Shown here: positions 9,601-18,361 of the stretch, in pieces
Layout: each line of letters begins with the position of its first letter
Numbering within the stretch: position 1 is the stretch's first letter
NCBI GenBank assembly: GCA_964423645.1
Contig: CAYRFE010000008.1
Coordinates: 44,523 to 108,522, forward strand
Reading direction: 5' to 3'
DNA length: 64,000 nt
Source: CAYRFE01 sp964423645 [NCBI: uncultured bacterium]
GTDB lineage: Bacteria; Macinerneyibacteriota; Macinerneyibacteria; Macinerneyibacteriales
The notes under the pieces: model-generated
The model's input: only the letters and a program-made list of their open reading frames with translations
What the model was told of the DNA's origin: nothing
The model's database searches: none
Translations under genes and position numbers: made by a program

Positions 9601-9750
9601 TTTTGTCTCAACAACAATCTTGGGTATATCGAGCGAAGGAAGTAATTCTACTTTCAGCATTTTCAATGAGATAGCTCCCAACAACACAATGCCGGCATAG
9701 ATCATAAATGTTGTGACAGGGCGAGTAACCGAAAAGCGAGGCAAACTCAT
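6691..9750 (-). CDS. RND-family efflux pump subunit (AcrB/HAE-like), second of two
   Basis: The inner-membrane proton-driven exporter has 1019 residues, the family's usual length, with 12 predicted helices and two large periplasmic loops. The N-terminus (FSVTRPVTTFMIYAGIVLLG) and the TM4 motif GLLTDNSVVVMENIDRY are typical. The AcrB Asp-Asp pair is Asp-Asn here, and TM10 has GIVVNDSILEID without the AcrB lysine, as in many FCB and Firmicutes pumps. It is the last gene of the operon 15478-6691 and overlaps the adaptor gene by ATGA. It shares one HlyD adaptor and one TolC channel with a second RND protein. Substrate is not predictable. Confidence 0.92.
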   Translation of the reverse strand: MSLPRFSVTRPVTTFMIYAGIVLLGAISLKMLKVELLPSLDIPKIVVETKAPDMPPEEVDQTITQKIESQLSTLPDVKRVTSVSTDGKSLVTVEFYWGVNMEYTMLKAREKLDMVKDDIGDAEKPNILYFDPAQAPVMQVMVEPKQGNDFLEISRFASDYLKYRIERLEGVAVCEVVGADTEEIRVLIKNRDMISYGLSFNDISRALQQNNIAASAGEIGDENFSYSLSLEKNRFSVEEIGNLSISTTVKLKDVAVIERGVKKNDEITRYNGDRGVGLFVIKSSSANTVNVCREVRKLIQEFKKESNTKDKVELSILYDDSDTILQAIANIAWSVVWGGILSFFVLFIFLHDFRTPLIIGFAMPLSIITTFVGMYFFGISFNILSLGGLAIGIGLLTDNSVVVMENIDRYREEGLTVKESIIRGATEMAPSILVGTLTTIVVFLPVLYLKGVVAVLFKEQALIITMALLASLIIALTFVPMLLYVLKMERFNAWFIQKAKKIFSWFDEMLLFVLSKYQKQLVNVLENKKKIIMITAIVFLITISMGMTIRREFVPPVKEDKFFLEYSLPTGATIDANMKYVKLIENILEEKKDVIRYHIANVGKSYSNSIAGVNTGYFLIATQSIHDVEPLKKHISDTLLASYGIEYTFYSAGSVYNQFFDFGEYDLDLMLEGDDIEQLNVLADTMRQALKKDFSWITAIEKDLELEREILELRFKDYFIASSTVPLYEVVEQLKKVTVGVKTTTIYDGSKEIDIWLKNDENTPSKQEFLERMIVVGKTEYKVGDIVELRSIKVPNELKREDQRRKVSLLCNIKGKSLEKAVIMINDTFKTLNGDKPIKLKIGGKIENMKESFSGLWFAFGLALLLVYMLIGMQFESFLQPVIIMLAVPMALIGSLTLMLLTHTSFNIMSLMGIVVATGIVVNDSILEIDTINTLMREGMPLIEAVKKGCTMRFRPILMTSLTTILGLFPLALGIGKGSELSQPLAITLIGGLMTSTALTLVVLPALFVTLMKRFSFER

Positions 9751-10934
9751 TTCTTTTCTCCCTCCTGTACACGGACATCCTTATTGATTGTGATCGGTGA
9801 TTTATGCGCAAGGGTATAATGTCCGTCTATGATTATTTCTTTATCTTTTTCAAGGTCTTCTGCGATACTCACATATTCAAAATTTTCATATCCAACCTTC
9901 ACATACTGCCACCAGGCAAGATATTGCTCGCCGACTTTACGTGTCTCAAATACTAACGGTTTGCCCTCACGTATCAAAAGTGCTGACTTCGGCACAAGTA
10001 TTTGGTTTTTTATGACATGGGTTTGCAGTAATACATCGCAAAATAAACCCGGTTTTAATTCTCCGTTTGAATTATTGAGTTCAACGACCGCATACGTGCT
10101 ATTGTCATCATATATAAGCGGGTTGATCGAATAAATTCGCCCCGGATACTTCTGTTTATTTACAACAGGAAACACCAATGCGCCGTTCCCCTCTTTGATC
10201 TGTGCGATATCTTTTACCAACAGCTTTGCGCGTACTCGTAACATTGATACATCCGCAAGCGTAAGAAGCGGACTACCAGGTTTCACATATTGCCCTTCAG
10301 ATGCTTCAATTTTTCCGACAACTCCGGTAAAAGGAGCATACATACGGCATTTTTTATAATTCTCAAGCGCCTGTTTCAATCGCAACTCCTGATCGCCCAA
10401 TCTATATTTTATACGCTCTTGTGAAACATTTCCTTTTTTCATTTCCTCAAGAACACTTTTCTGAATCGCTGCGATTTCGGCATCATCAGTGTATACCATA
10501 TTGGCTTCATTATTCAGTTCCGGCAACGGGATATCGCCTTCTTTTATGGCAAGATACTCGATATAGGCTTTCTTATAATCAAGCAATGCCTTTTCATAGG
10601 CGATACCATATTCGGGATTGTCAATGGTAAATAGCAATGTTCCTTTTTTAACAGTCTGTCCCTCGCGGACCTTAAGGGAAATATTACCGCTGGTTTCAGC
10701 CGTGTAATCATTAACCTTTATAGGTTCCAATTTGCCTGACGATGATACATACATCGGCAAATCTCCGATTTTTGAGTACCCGACTGATACAGGAATAGGT
10801 GTTGATAATGTATGACTTGAATCAACCGCATCCTGCTTTTCCTTTTTTACAAAGATTTTACTGCGAAACACATAGCCAGCTCCTGCAAGCACAATAATAA
10901 CAGCTGCGATAATAATGATTCTGAGCTTATTCAT
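9747..10934 (-). CDS. HlyD/AcrA-type periplasmic adaptor of the RND pumps
   Basis: The protein is 395 residues. An N-terminal membrane anchor (residues about 5-24) is followed by a lipoyl-like half (NISLKVREGQTVKKGTLLF), a helical hairpin at about 105-195, the second lipoyl half (APFTGVVGKIEASEGQYVKP) and beta-barrel and membrane-proximal domains (VPKSALLIREGKPLVFE). It bridges the inner-membrane pumps and TolC channel. The start at 10934 is set by GGAGGAATATC; the longer frame upstream lies inside the TolC gene. It overlaps the TolC gene end by 8 bases and the next RND gene by 4. Confidence 0.9.
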   Translation of the reverse strand: MNKLRIIIIAAVIIVLAGAGYVFRSKIFVKKEKQDAVDSSHTLSTPIPVSVGYSKIGDLPMYVSSSGKLEPIKVNDYTAETSGNISLKVREGQTVKKGTLLFTIDNPEYGIAYEKALLDYKKAYIEYLAIKEGDIPLPELNNEANMVYTDDAEIAAIQKSVLEEMKKGNVSQERIKYRLGDQELRLKQALENYKKCRMYAPFTGVVGKIEASEGQYVKPGSPLLTLADVSMLRVRAKLLVKDIAQIKEGNGALVFPVVNKQKYPGRIYSINPLIYDDNSTYAVVELNNSNGELKPGLFCDVLLQTHVIKNQILVPKSALLIREGKPLVFETRKVGEQYLAWWQYVKVGYENFEYVSIAEDLEKDKEIIIDGHYTLAHKSPITINKDVRVQEGEKK

Positions 10935-12294
10935 GATATTCCTCCGTAATGGTAAACGCGGTACCGGTGTAACGACTTGCCTCAATTGCCCGTGAATTAT
11001 ACGTGAGAATGGCCGATAAATACTCTCGTTCCAGTGCAATATACTCATCTTCAATAGAAATCATTTCTTGCAATGTCAGCGCACCCATCGCAAAAAAATT
11101 AGCGCTTGCACGATAATTCTCGCGCATCGTGGGGAGAACATCTTCATACACTTTCACTTTATCATGATTGTACGCGACGTCCTTTAATAATTCACTAAAT
11201 TCACGATCGACAGATTCAATTTTTTCATCAAACTCGTTTTTCTTGAGCAAATAATCAATTTTTTCCATTTTAATACTTGAATACTTCATCAAATTAGAGA
11301 AGGGTATAGTCAATTTGAGACCAACCGAATAATTAGAATATTCAAACCCGTCACTTCCGTAAGCACCGGAATCATCATACCCGATATGTAAAAATCCGGA
11401 TAATTTCATACTGTTTTGATCCAGTGCAATACGATGTGCCCGGTATGCGTCATCAAGCGAGCGATGTATATCACGGCGTTTTTCATCGGGAATCGTACCG
11501 ATCATATCTTTATTGATGTTCTTTATGGAAAAACTCACTTCATTGAGGGTTCCGTTAATAAATTGTTCGGCGATCCTGCGTGCTTCGTCTCTGTTTTTTT
11601 CGGCACTGCTCATATCGAGTTCTGCAAATTTAAACCGTTTTTTTATACGACTGTAATCCACGATCGTCATCAACCCCAAGGCATATTTGTTTCGAGCGCC
11701 GTCATGGATATCGCGGTACCGTTCGAGTTGATTCTTACTCAATTGATATTCTTTTTCCGCAAGACATACTTGGATATAGATCGTGTAACATTTTTGCAGC
11801 AACTCCAGTTCATATTCTTTTGTTTTGTAATGACGCGATTCGCGTGCATTTCTCCAGAGACGATAATTATGATACGGCGTGTTGATACCCCATACTGTTT
11901 GCTCAACAGACAGCGTCAATGCACTACGTTCCTCGGTCTCGTTATCGGTAAAATCATAATGATCATATTGGTATGAAGCGGCAATATTCGTATTACTGGG
12001 AAGGCTCTGTGTCAACGATAATCTCCCCTGATAATCATAATATTCACTCGTTGTACCGGTTAAAGAAAAACTTGTTTTATCGCTTACATACTGCGGTTGC
12101 AAGGTTGCATCGACGAGTGGAACTATAGCGGATAAACGACGCATTTCATTCCAATAGTCGTATTTTTTTAAAAGTTCATTATCACGATACGTATCACTTT
12201 TTTTAAACGCTTGTTTTGCGAATTCCTCAAAGGTCAACGCCCTAACCGGTGTGAGAAGAAGCGCGACTGCAATTAAAAACAACACTATCCTCAT
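10927..12294 (-). CDS. TolC-like outer-membrane efflux channel
   Basis: The protein is 455 residues with signal peptide MRIVLFLIAVALLLTPVRA and then two long coiled-coil repeats characteristic of outer-membrane efflux proteins (LTFEEFAKQAFKKSDTYRDN near the N-terminus, then KTKEYELELLQKCYTIYIQV, and the second repeat ending ISIEDEYIALEREYLSAILT). Strands such as ALTLSVEQTVWGIN form the barrel. The start at 12294 follows GGGAGGAATAAT. It is one base from the stop of the upstream RND gene and overlaps the adaptor gene downstream, so all four are co-translated. Confidence 0.85.
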   Translation of the reverse strand: MRIVLFLIAVALLLTPVRALTFEEFAKQAFKKSDTYRDNELLKKYDYWNEMRRLSAIVPLVDATLQPQYVSDKTSFSLTGTTSEYYDYQGRLSLTQSLPSNTNIAASYQYDHYDFTDNETEERSALTLSVEQTVWGINTPYHNYRLWRNARESRHYKTKEYELELLQKCYTIYIQVCLAEKEYQLSKNQLERYRDIHDGARNKYALGLMTIVDYSRIKKRFKFAELDMSSAEKNRDEARRIAEQFINGTLNEVSFSIKNINKDMIGTIPDEKRRDIHRSLDDAYRAHRIALDQNSMKLSGFLHIGYDDSGAYGSDGFEYSNYSVGLKLTIPFSNLMKYSSIKMEKIDYLLKKNEFDEKIESVDREFSELLKDVAYNHDKVKVYEDVLPTMRENYRASANFFAMGALTLQEMISIEDEYIALEREYLSAILTYNSRAIEASRYTGTAFTITEEYHE

Positions 12295-12295
12295 A

Positions 12296-15200
12296 TTATT
12301 CCTCCCTATGCCGACGTATGCGTGCATATGTCATACTCGTTACTTTTTTCCCGAATAAATATATTTTTTTCCCAACACGGACAGGTCCTCCGCCACGAAT
12401 AAAATGCCATACTCCGCTATCACGATATGCGGGCTCATCGACATCGCGTTTTGCAAAAAACAAATAGAACAACGGCATAAATGTCAATGTGAATAAGGTT
12501 GAGGTCGTTAATCCGCCAACCGTTGCATAGCTTAGATGTTTCCAAATATTTGTGTTTGCCGTTGCATCACTTTCATTTTTGATAAGAATGATCGGCAACA
12601 ATCCTACAATAGTGGTCAGCGATGTAATAAGAATTGGGCGTACACGATCCGATGCGCCGCTGATGATCGCGCGAACGCGTGAGTAATCACTGTCTGTACG
12701 TAAATGATTGATATGATTGATCATGATGATCGCATTATTCACAACAATGCCCGCAAGTAACATTGAGCCCATTATCGCATGTACCGTGAATGTTAATTCA
12801 AAAATCTTATAAAACCAAACCACCCCGACGAATGCAAGCGGTAAACTGATAAGAATGATCAACGGCTCAAGAAGATTTTCATAAAGTGCAGCAAGAATCA
12901 TATAGATAATAATGATTGCCATTATAAGCAACCCGATAATGCGGGTATAATCAATCTCTTCTCCAAATCCGAAAAACCGTTCCTGTTCAACAACTGAAAA
13001 ACCGGGAGGAAACGCAATTGATGAGTTCAGATTTTTTTCAAAATCTTGTTGACTTACTTGCTGCCCCGAATATTCATACGAGATCGGATAGCGATAATTT
13101 TGATCATCGCGTCGAATAACTCTGTTTGTTTCTTCAAAAAGAATATCGGCGATATCACCGAGTTTAATTCCGCTTCGAATATGTAACGTGCGTAGACGAT
13201 ATAAACTTAACTTTTCCTCCAAACGAAGCGCGAAGGAAATATTGTCATTACCGTATTTTATTGAGTCTCGCTGGATATAATCACGCAATAACACACTGAT
13301 CTTGCGAATGACGGTAAAAACATCAAGATTATACACACGCAGTTTTTCAGAATCGAAACGTACAACCACTTTTTTGATCGCATCCGTATTATCTGCACCA
13401 AGCTTGACATTACTGACTTCGCGGAATTGCTCAAACGCAGGTTTGAATTGATATTCGGCAAATTCTTTCAATTTTTCATAGTTGTATCCTTGCAGATATA
13501 TGGTCGAGGCATATCGCGTCCCTCCCATAAATCCACCGCCGAAGTCGGGACCAATACCCGAGACCCGCACGGAAACTTGGGATTTTCGTGCTCCATAAAT
13601 TTTCAGTTTTTCACGCAATGAGTATGCTTCTGCGCTCCTCACAAACGGTTCTTTAAAATACACCAGAATACGCGCTGAATAAGAACTGATCGATGTGCGA
13701 TAATAATCAACCGTCTCGTTTCCGGCGATTAATCCTTCAAATAAAGTCACTTCATCTTTCAAGCGAAAATCGGGGACATTTGCTTCTGTATAAAAAAAGC
13801 AGGTGATCCACGGATCATATTCCCCCCCGCCAAAGGTAAAACTCGAACGATCAACTTTGGTCACAAAAGTATAAATGCTGTGACCTACGATAAAAAGAAT
13901 AAGGAACAGTACAAAATAACGGAACCGAAATATAAAGCGAATATATTTTTCATACACCATTTTCAGCCTGCTTGTACGTTCACGTTTACGTTCTTCGATA
14001 TGAAATCGTAAAAAGGCGATCGGAATCAAGGTAAATGAGACAAGGATAGACACAATCAATGACACACAGACTGTTTTTGCGAAAGGAATGTAATAGATCT
14101 TCAAATCATCCTGCAAAAAAACAAACGGTATTAACACACAGATTGTCGTGAGTGTGGACGCAAGGATCGGCATAAACATCTCGCGGTATGTCGTTATGAT
14201 CGCGTTTTTTATCGACATTCCTTTATAATAAAGTTTATGTATGCTTTCATATTCGACAACTGCATTATCAACCAACAATCCGAACGCAAGGGCAAGTCCG
14301 CTCATGGTGAACATATTAAGAGATTCTTTCGAAAAAAATAAAAAATTAAGTGCAATAGATGCCGAAAGAAAAATCGACATCATGGTTATCAGTGAAGAGC
14401 GGATATTTCTCATGAATGCAAACAGCACTAAAAAGATCGCTGCTACTGCAACCGAGATTTGAACCGCAAGATGACGATAATCTTTTACAATATCCTTGCC
14501 CTCGTCATCAGCTACGGTATATCCGAATACCGACTGATTATCTAATATCTCCTGTAATTTTTCCTTAACGGCTTTTGATACACTGAGCGCATTTGCATTT
14601 CTGCTTTTCGCCAATACGACATATACTGCCGCGTGACCGTCAATTTTATGTATTCCGTCAACAGGGTCTTCATTGACAAAAGAAATATCCGCCACTTGTC
14701 CAAGCTGAATTTTATTGCCGATATCCCAATTTTTGATTTGTGAAGGATCTACATCATTGACAAACGTCACATATCGTCTCATCCCTTGGTCTTCTAAATG
14801 ACCGATGACTTGTTTTTTATTAAGATTATTGAGACGAAGGATCAAATCGTTAAACGAAACATTATACTGCTCTATGGCTTCGGCTCGATAGACAATACGT
14901 AACTCCTTGGTAACACCGCCTTGAATAACGACATCTGCGACACCGGGAATGCCCGACAATTCGCGTTTTAAGGTCTGCTCGGCAAATCTGGTGAGATAAT
15001 ATCGGTCAAATGCTCCCCCGCCTTCCTGTGCAGCACTAAAAAGATAAAAACTAAAAAACGTTGCATCGCCGATATCATAGGGAACATACGGTTCTACACG
15101 CGGAGGGGACATATCAGCCGGAAGCTTTGACTTGAGAGATGACACGCGTTCATTAACAAGAAATACGGTAAAATTGATATCTGCATCACGCTCTAACTCT

Positions 15201-15478
15201 ATTTCGATATACGCACTGCCCTGTCGAGTCGTTGATGTAATTTTCTTAACACCTTTCACGGTATAGATATCTTCTTCAATGATCGACGTAATAAAACGAA
15301 CAATATTTTCAGGCGATTGGTTGCCCCAAAACGCTCTTACCGTGATCTTCGGATAACTTACGTCGGGTAATTTTTCTTTTGGGATTTGATTAAATGCATA
15401 CGTTCCCAAAATCAACATGAGAACGAAGATCATCACAAACGACTTGGGACGTTTTATTGCAAGTTCAGATAAATTCAT
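12296..15478 (-). CDS. RND-family efflux pump subunit, first of two
   Basis: The 1060-residue protein begins MNLSELAIKRPKSFVMIFVL and continues with LPDVSYPKITVRAFWGNQSP, standard for the family. TM4 has GLLVDNAVVEYESIHKLY (Asp-Asn) and TM10 has GIVVNNAIIMINHINHLR, so the second conserved acidic position seen in the sister pump (VNDS) is Asn here. The two proteins are strongly diverged from each other, not a recent duplication. As first gene of the set it may pair with 6691-9750 as a heteromeric pump like MdtB/MdtC, or the two may alternate on one adaptor. Which is true cannot be decided from sequence. Confidence 0.9.
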   Translation of the reverse strand: MNLSELAIKRPKSFVMIFVLMLILGTYAFNQIPKEKLPDVSYPKITVRAFWGNQSPENIVRFITSIIEEDIYTVKGVKKITSTTRQGSAYIEIELERDADINFTVFLVNERVSSLKSKLPADMSPPRVEPYVPYDIGDATFFSFYLFSAAQEGGGAFDRYYLTRFAEQTLKRELSGIPGVADVVIQGGVTKELRIVYRAEAIEQYNVSFNDLILRLNNLNKKQVIGHLEDQGMRRYVTFVNDVDPSQIKNWDIGNKIQLGQVADISFVNEDPVDGIHKIDGHAAVYVVLAKSRNANALSVSKAVKEKLQEILDNQSVFGYTVADDEGKDIVKDYRHLAVQISVAVAAIFLVLFAFMRNIRSSLITMMSIFLSASIALNFLFFSKESLNMFTMSGLALAFGLLVDNAVVEYESIHKLYYKGMSIKNAIITTYREMFMPILASTLTTICVLIPFVFLQDDLKIYYIPFAKTVCVSLIVSILVSFTLIPIAFLRFHIEERKRERTSRLKMVYEKYIRFIFRFRYFVLFLILFIVGHSIYTFVTKVDRSSFTFGGGEYDPWITCFFYTEANVPDFRLKDEVTLFEGLIAGNETVDYYRTSISSYSARILVYFKEPFVRSAEAYSLREKLKIYGARKSQVSVRVSGIGPDFGGGFMGGTRYASTIYLQGYNYEKLKEFAEYQFKPAFEQFREVSNVKLGADNTDAIKKVVVRFDSEKLRVYNLDVFTVIRKISVLLRDYIQRDSIKYGNDNISFALRLEEKLSLYRLRTLHIRSGIKLGDIADILFEETNRVIRRDDQNYRYPISYEYSGQQVSQQDFEKNLNSSIAFPPGFSVVEQERFFGFGEEIDYTRIIGLLIMAIIIIYMILAALYENLLEPLIILISLPLAFVGVVWFYKIFELTFTVHAIMGSMLLAGIVVNNAIIMINHINHLRTDSDYSRVRAIISGASDRVRPILITSLTTIVGLLPIILIKNESDATANTNIWKHLSYATVGGLTTSTLFTLTFMPLFYLFFAKRDVDEPAYRDSGVWHFIRGGGPVRVGKKIYLFGKKVTSMTYARIRRHREE

Positions 15479-15556
15479 GTTACATCTCCTGATACCGAAG
15501 CATCACGCGGTTATGAGTTATTTTCGTATACCTTTCCACTTTCGAGTCTCTCTCAA

Positions 15557-16612
15557 TTACTTTTCATTATATTCTTTAAAATCTGCTTGGTAAATCGAGG
15601 TCATATCAAGCTCTTCGGTACCGTCATCCTTAAAAATATTTTTTTGAAACCACACTTTTCCGTTTGAAGCGATATATATATTCATCGGTAATTCATTTTT
15701 TTTATGCGGGAATACATAGACACCTTTTAAAACCCCGTTAAGATCATAACATTCCATCATCTTTTTCTCTTCGCCCTCCTGCTCAGGAGCCATAAGATAC
15801 ATTTCGCCGTTATGCACCTGAGAAATTAAAAAACCCTTTCCTTTTACGGAAATCGATCTGCTGTCGTTCGTTGATGATGTCTTAATATCCGCTTTTTCCT
15901 CTTTCAACGCAAACTTAGGCACAACGGTTGCGCTAATCGTATACGTGTTATTTTTGAATGTTCCGAATACCACGTTCCCCGTCATGAATTTTGCAAGAAT
16001 AACTTTTTCACCGTCAAAGTAGCGAACGAATGAAAGATTCGAAAAATACTCACGGATCTCTTCACCACTCATTTTCGTCATATCGATTTGCTTCCCGGGT
16101 ATAATTTCTTGAATGAACGAACCATCTGCATTGACATGAATCAGTTCGCTTTTCGCCATCATGAGTGAGACACACATCGTACCGTCTTTGAGCATATAAA
16201 CGGTATTTATATTTCCATTGTCTAGAATGACTTCGTCAACAAATGTAAATGCTTTTTTTCGGTCGTCAAAGGCAAATGACATGATCTTTTTTAACATCCC
16301 GTCGTAAACATAAAGTGTGTTATTATTAATGCCGGCGATTTGAACCGATTGAGAAAACTCTCCCGGCCCTTTTCCCTCTTTTTTATACGTCCAAAAGATT
16401 TTTCCTTCTCCATCTAACGCACATACCTCTGAAGTCTTACGATCAACAAATACAAAATAACCGTCCCCTTCGGTAAAGGATGATATCATCGCGGGTTTTT
16501 CGAGTTGGATTTTTTTGGTTTCCACGACCCGGCCGCGTGTCATAATTTTTTTACTTTCACCACATCCAAAAGTAACCGCGATACTGATCACAATAAAGAG
16601 CAAGAATCTCAT
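15557..16612 (-). CDS. Six-bladed beta-propeller lipoprotein
   Basis: The protein is 351 residues. The N-terminus MRFLLFIVISIAVTFGC followed by GESKK is a lipoprotein signal, with an unusual phenylalanine in the lipobox. The body has repeated blades: YFVFVDRKTSEVCALDGEGK, WTYKKEGKGPGEFSQS, NTLYVYDGMLKKIMSFAFDD and so on, matching the 6-bladed propeller lipoproteins common in FCB bacteria. It would sit on the outer or inner membrane facing the periplasm. Role is unknown. It lies 78 bp upstream of the RND operon on the same strand and may be co-transcribed with it. The start has AAGGAGG. Confidence 0.8.
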   Translation of the reverse strand: MRFLLFIVISIAVTFGCGESKKIMTRGRVVETKKIQLEKPAMISSFTEGDGYFVFVDRKTSEVCALDGEGKIFWTYKKEGKGPGEFSQSVQIAGINNNTLYVYDGMLKKIMSFAFDDRKKAFTFVDEVILDNGNINTVYMLKDGTMCVSLMMAKSELIHVNADGSFIQEIIPGKQIDMTKMSGEEIREYFSNLSFVRYFDGEKVILAKFMTGNVVFGTFKNNTYTISATVVPKFALKEEKADIKTSSTNDSRSISVKGKGFLISQVHNGEMYLMAPEQEGEEKKMMECYDLNGVLKGVYVFPHKKNELPMNIYIASNGKVWFQKNIFKDDGTEELDMTSIYQADFKEYNEK

Positions 16613-17297
16613 ATAATCCTCCTTATAATAGAAGCTTATACGTCACACGCAAATCGGTGTTGCATATATACGCACATATGACAGTTAACGGAACATAAAA
16701 GTTTCACCTAGAAGCGGATACACACATACCTATATCATATATTGATGAAATTGCAAGCAAATTACTTATCGGGACGCAATCTTGAAAGCAATCATTTGAA
16801 TAAATTGACTTTCAAACCAGAGACCTTTGCGAAATTCAAAATTTGTCATTTTTCTGGTTTTATCAAATAGGGGTGGGGGGACGAAGTCGGGCGCATGGTA
16901 TGCGCCCGCTACAGTAGGAATTTTTGTAGGGGCAGAAGATCTTTCTGCCCGCCTCCCGATTTCCACGGGAGGGGTTTGGGGTGGGCACAAATTCAAAAAA
17001 TGATGGTTTTGCAAAGCTCTCAACCATTTAAAAAATACCATGTATCGAATGATGTGCCCACCAAATACTTATTGTTTTGTGTATGAAGCGTTTGCGTTTT
17101 TCTATAGTAATGAGATCTTCGATCACACTCCTTCATAATAACAAAGATATATAAAATACAAAAATGAAATTTATAAAGGTCGGTTTTTTCTTGAAAACAT
17201 ACGCATCAGCGCAATGACACACCCCTTATTACAACATACCTGTATGCTAGAACATTCGTGATACGGCGTGAGTTATTTGAGCATAGACGATCTCCAC
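16613..17297. other. Intergenic gap of 685 bp dominated by a repeat
   Basis: It contains the complete repeat at 16821-17020. The rest is AT-rich with no open frame of protein-like quality. The promoter of the propeller lipoprotein should lie in 16620-16700 but no convincing pair of hexamers was found. Confidence 0.5.
16821..17020 (+). repeat. Three-hairpin dispersed repeat, complete copy
   Basis: Exactly 200 bp between AGACCTTTGCGAAATTCAAA and the inverted end TGGTTTTGCAAAGCTCT. Three hairpins follow each other: GGGCGCAT-GGT-ATGCGCCC (16889-16907), GGGCAGAA...TTCTGCCC (16930-16950) and CCTCCCG...CGGGAGG (16952-16972). This copy best defines the element. No coding sequence for a transposase is present. 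Confidence 0.88.
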
Positions 17298-18179
17298 TCA
17301 TTTTCCATACACTAACTCAAGCGGTATCTCATAAATAAGAAAATCATCCTCCTGTTCCCAGCTGATAAAACCGTTGTCAGCAAAGTGTTGTTTACCGGGG
17401 TGATGTGTAGGGACGATCGCCTCGCAATAATCAAAGCCATTCTCCATTATGGAAAACTGTGCAAACGCAAATAACTCTTGTGCATGCTCTTTTGTGTGCG
17501 CAGCGATAAAAATGATCTTCCCGTGTTGACGCTCACGATCAATACGAAGCACCATAAGTGCACGCAGTTTCTCCTGTTCACGAATTCCCCATAATGCTCC
17601 CGGTGTGCAAAAATTCTCTTTAAGTATATCTTCCGTATACGGATACACTCTCCACCCGTCACAAAGAAAAGTGTCAAACCATTGTGATGTTCGAATAAAC
17701 TCCAAAACTTCTTCATCTGCACAACATGGCTCTATGTGCAGAAACTCAGCCCTATTGATCTCAGATTCATAATTTTTTGATTTTACCGACATTGTGCGCA
17801 CAACTTCAAATCCCAAACGCTCATTTAAAATACGCGATTGCGTATTGCCGAAATAGGTAGAAAAACGCACTGAGTGAAGCCCTTTCCTATGCTTAAGCCA
17901 CCGTAAGTAATACCTGCTGAGCGCCGTCCCTACCCCACGAACTGTCGTGTCGGGATCTTTACGCAGTCCTTCCATCCACGCATCATACGGTGTAAGAAAC
18001 GTCAGCTTTGCAAACCCGACCACCGCTCCTTCAAATTCGATCATTGTGAATTCGCCGTCGGTATCAGCGCACCATGCATCGAATACGTACGGCATGTAGT
18101 CGTCGCCATCCCAGATCTTTGCACTTATTCTTTCAACTGCTTCACGATCGCGAGCATTTGCCGGTCTAAATACAAACAT
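17298..18179 (-). CDS. GNAT N-acetyltransferase (NAT16/histidine acetyltransferase-like)
   Basis: The protein is 293 residues. The N-terminal 150 residues form a GNAT domain: FRPANARDREAVERIS, then FAKLTFLTPYDAWMEGLRKD and the acetyl-CoA loop VRGVGTAL, followed by NERLGFEV. The layout (GDDYMPYVFDAW, DAWMEGLR) is that of the NAT16-like family that acetylates small amino compounds such as histidine in animals. The C-terminal half (about 160-293) resembles a degenerate second GNAT fold. The bacterial substrate is unknown. It is a single gene with its own promoter and a GGAGG site. Confidence 0.8.
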   Translation of the reverse strand: MFVFRPANARDREAVERISAKIWDGDDYMPYVFDAWCADTDGEFTMIEFEGAVVGFAKLTFLTPYDAWMEGLRKDPDTTVRGVGTALSRYYLRWLKHRKGLHSVRFSTYFGNTQSRILNERLGFEVVRTMSVKSKNYESEINRAEFLHIEPCCADEEVLEFIRTSQWFDTFLCDGWRVYPYTEDILKENFCTPGALWGIREQEKLRALMVLRIDRERQHGKIIFIAAHTKEHAQELFAFAQFSIMENGFDYCEAIVPTHHPGKQHFADNGFISWEQEDDFLIYEIPLELVYGK

Positions 18180-18209
18180 ATTTCCTCCAATTTTTGATTA
18201 TTTTCCTGC

Positions 18210-18238
18210 ATACTACTTCATGACAAGCTTTCCGTCAA
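18210..18238 (-). promoter_or_regulatory. Promoter of the GNAT gene
   Basis: TTGACG (18233-18238), 17 bp, TAGTAT (18210-18215) on the minus strand, 30 bp before the start codon. Confidence 0.5.
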
Positions 18239-18306
18239 GTATATTCAGTGTGCCGCAAAATATTGAAATAATGGTTGCTGTATTTCAAACATCCGCAGCT
18301 GTATCC

Positions 18307-18335
18307 TTGAAAAATCAGTGTACTGTGGATATACT
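18307..18335 (+). promoter_or_regulatory. Promoter of the barrel gene 18362-19168
   Basis: TTGAAA (18307-18312), 17 bp, TATACT (18330-18335), ending 26 bp before the start. Confidence 0.65.
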
Positions 18336-18361
18336 ATCACTGAAATAAAAGGAGGTTTCTC

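Noticed and set aside
11416-11976. A 186-codon plus-strand frame opposite the TolC gene
   Set aside because: Antisense shadow of a gene with signal peptide and TolC repeats; no ribosome-binding site.
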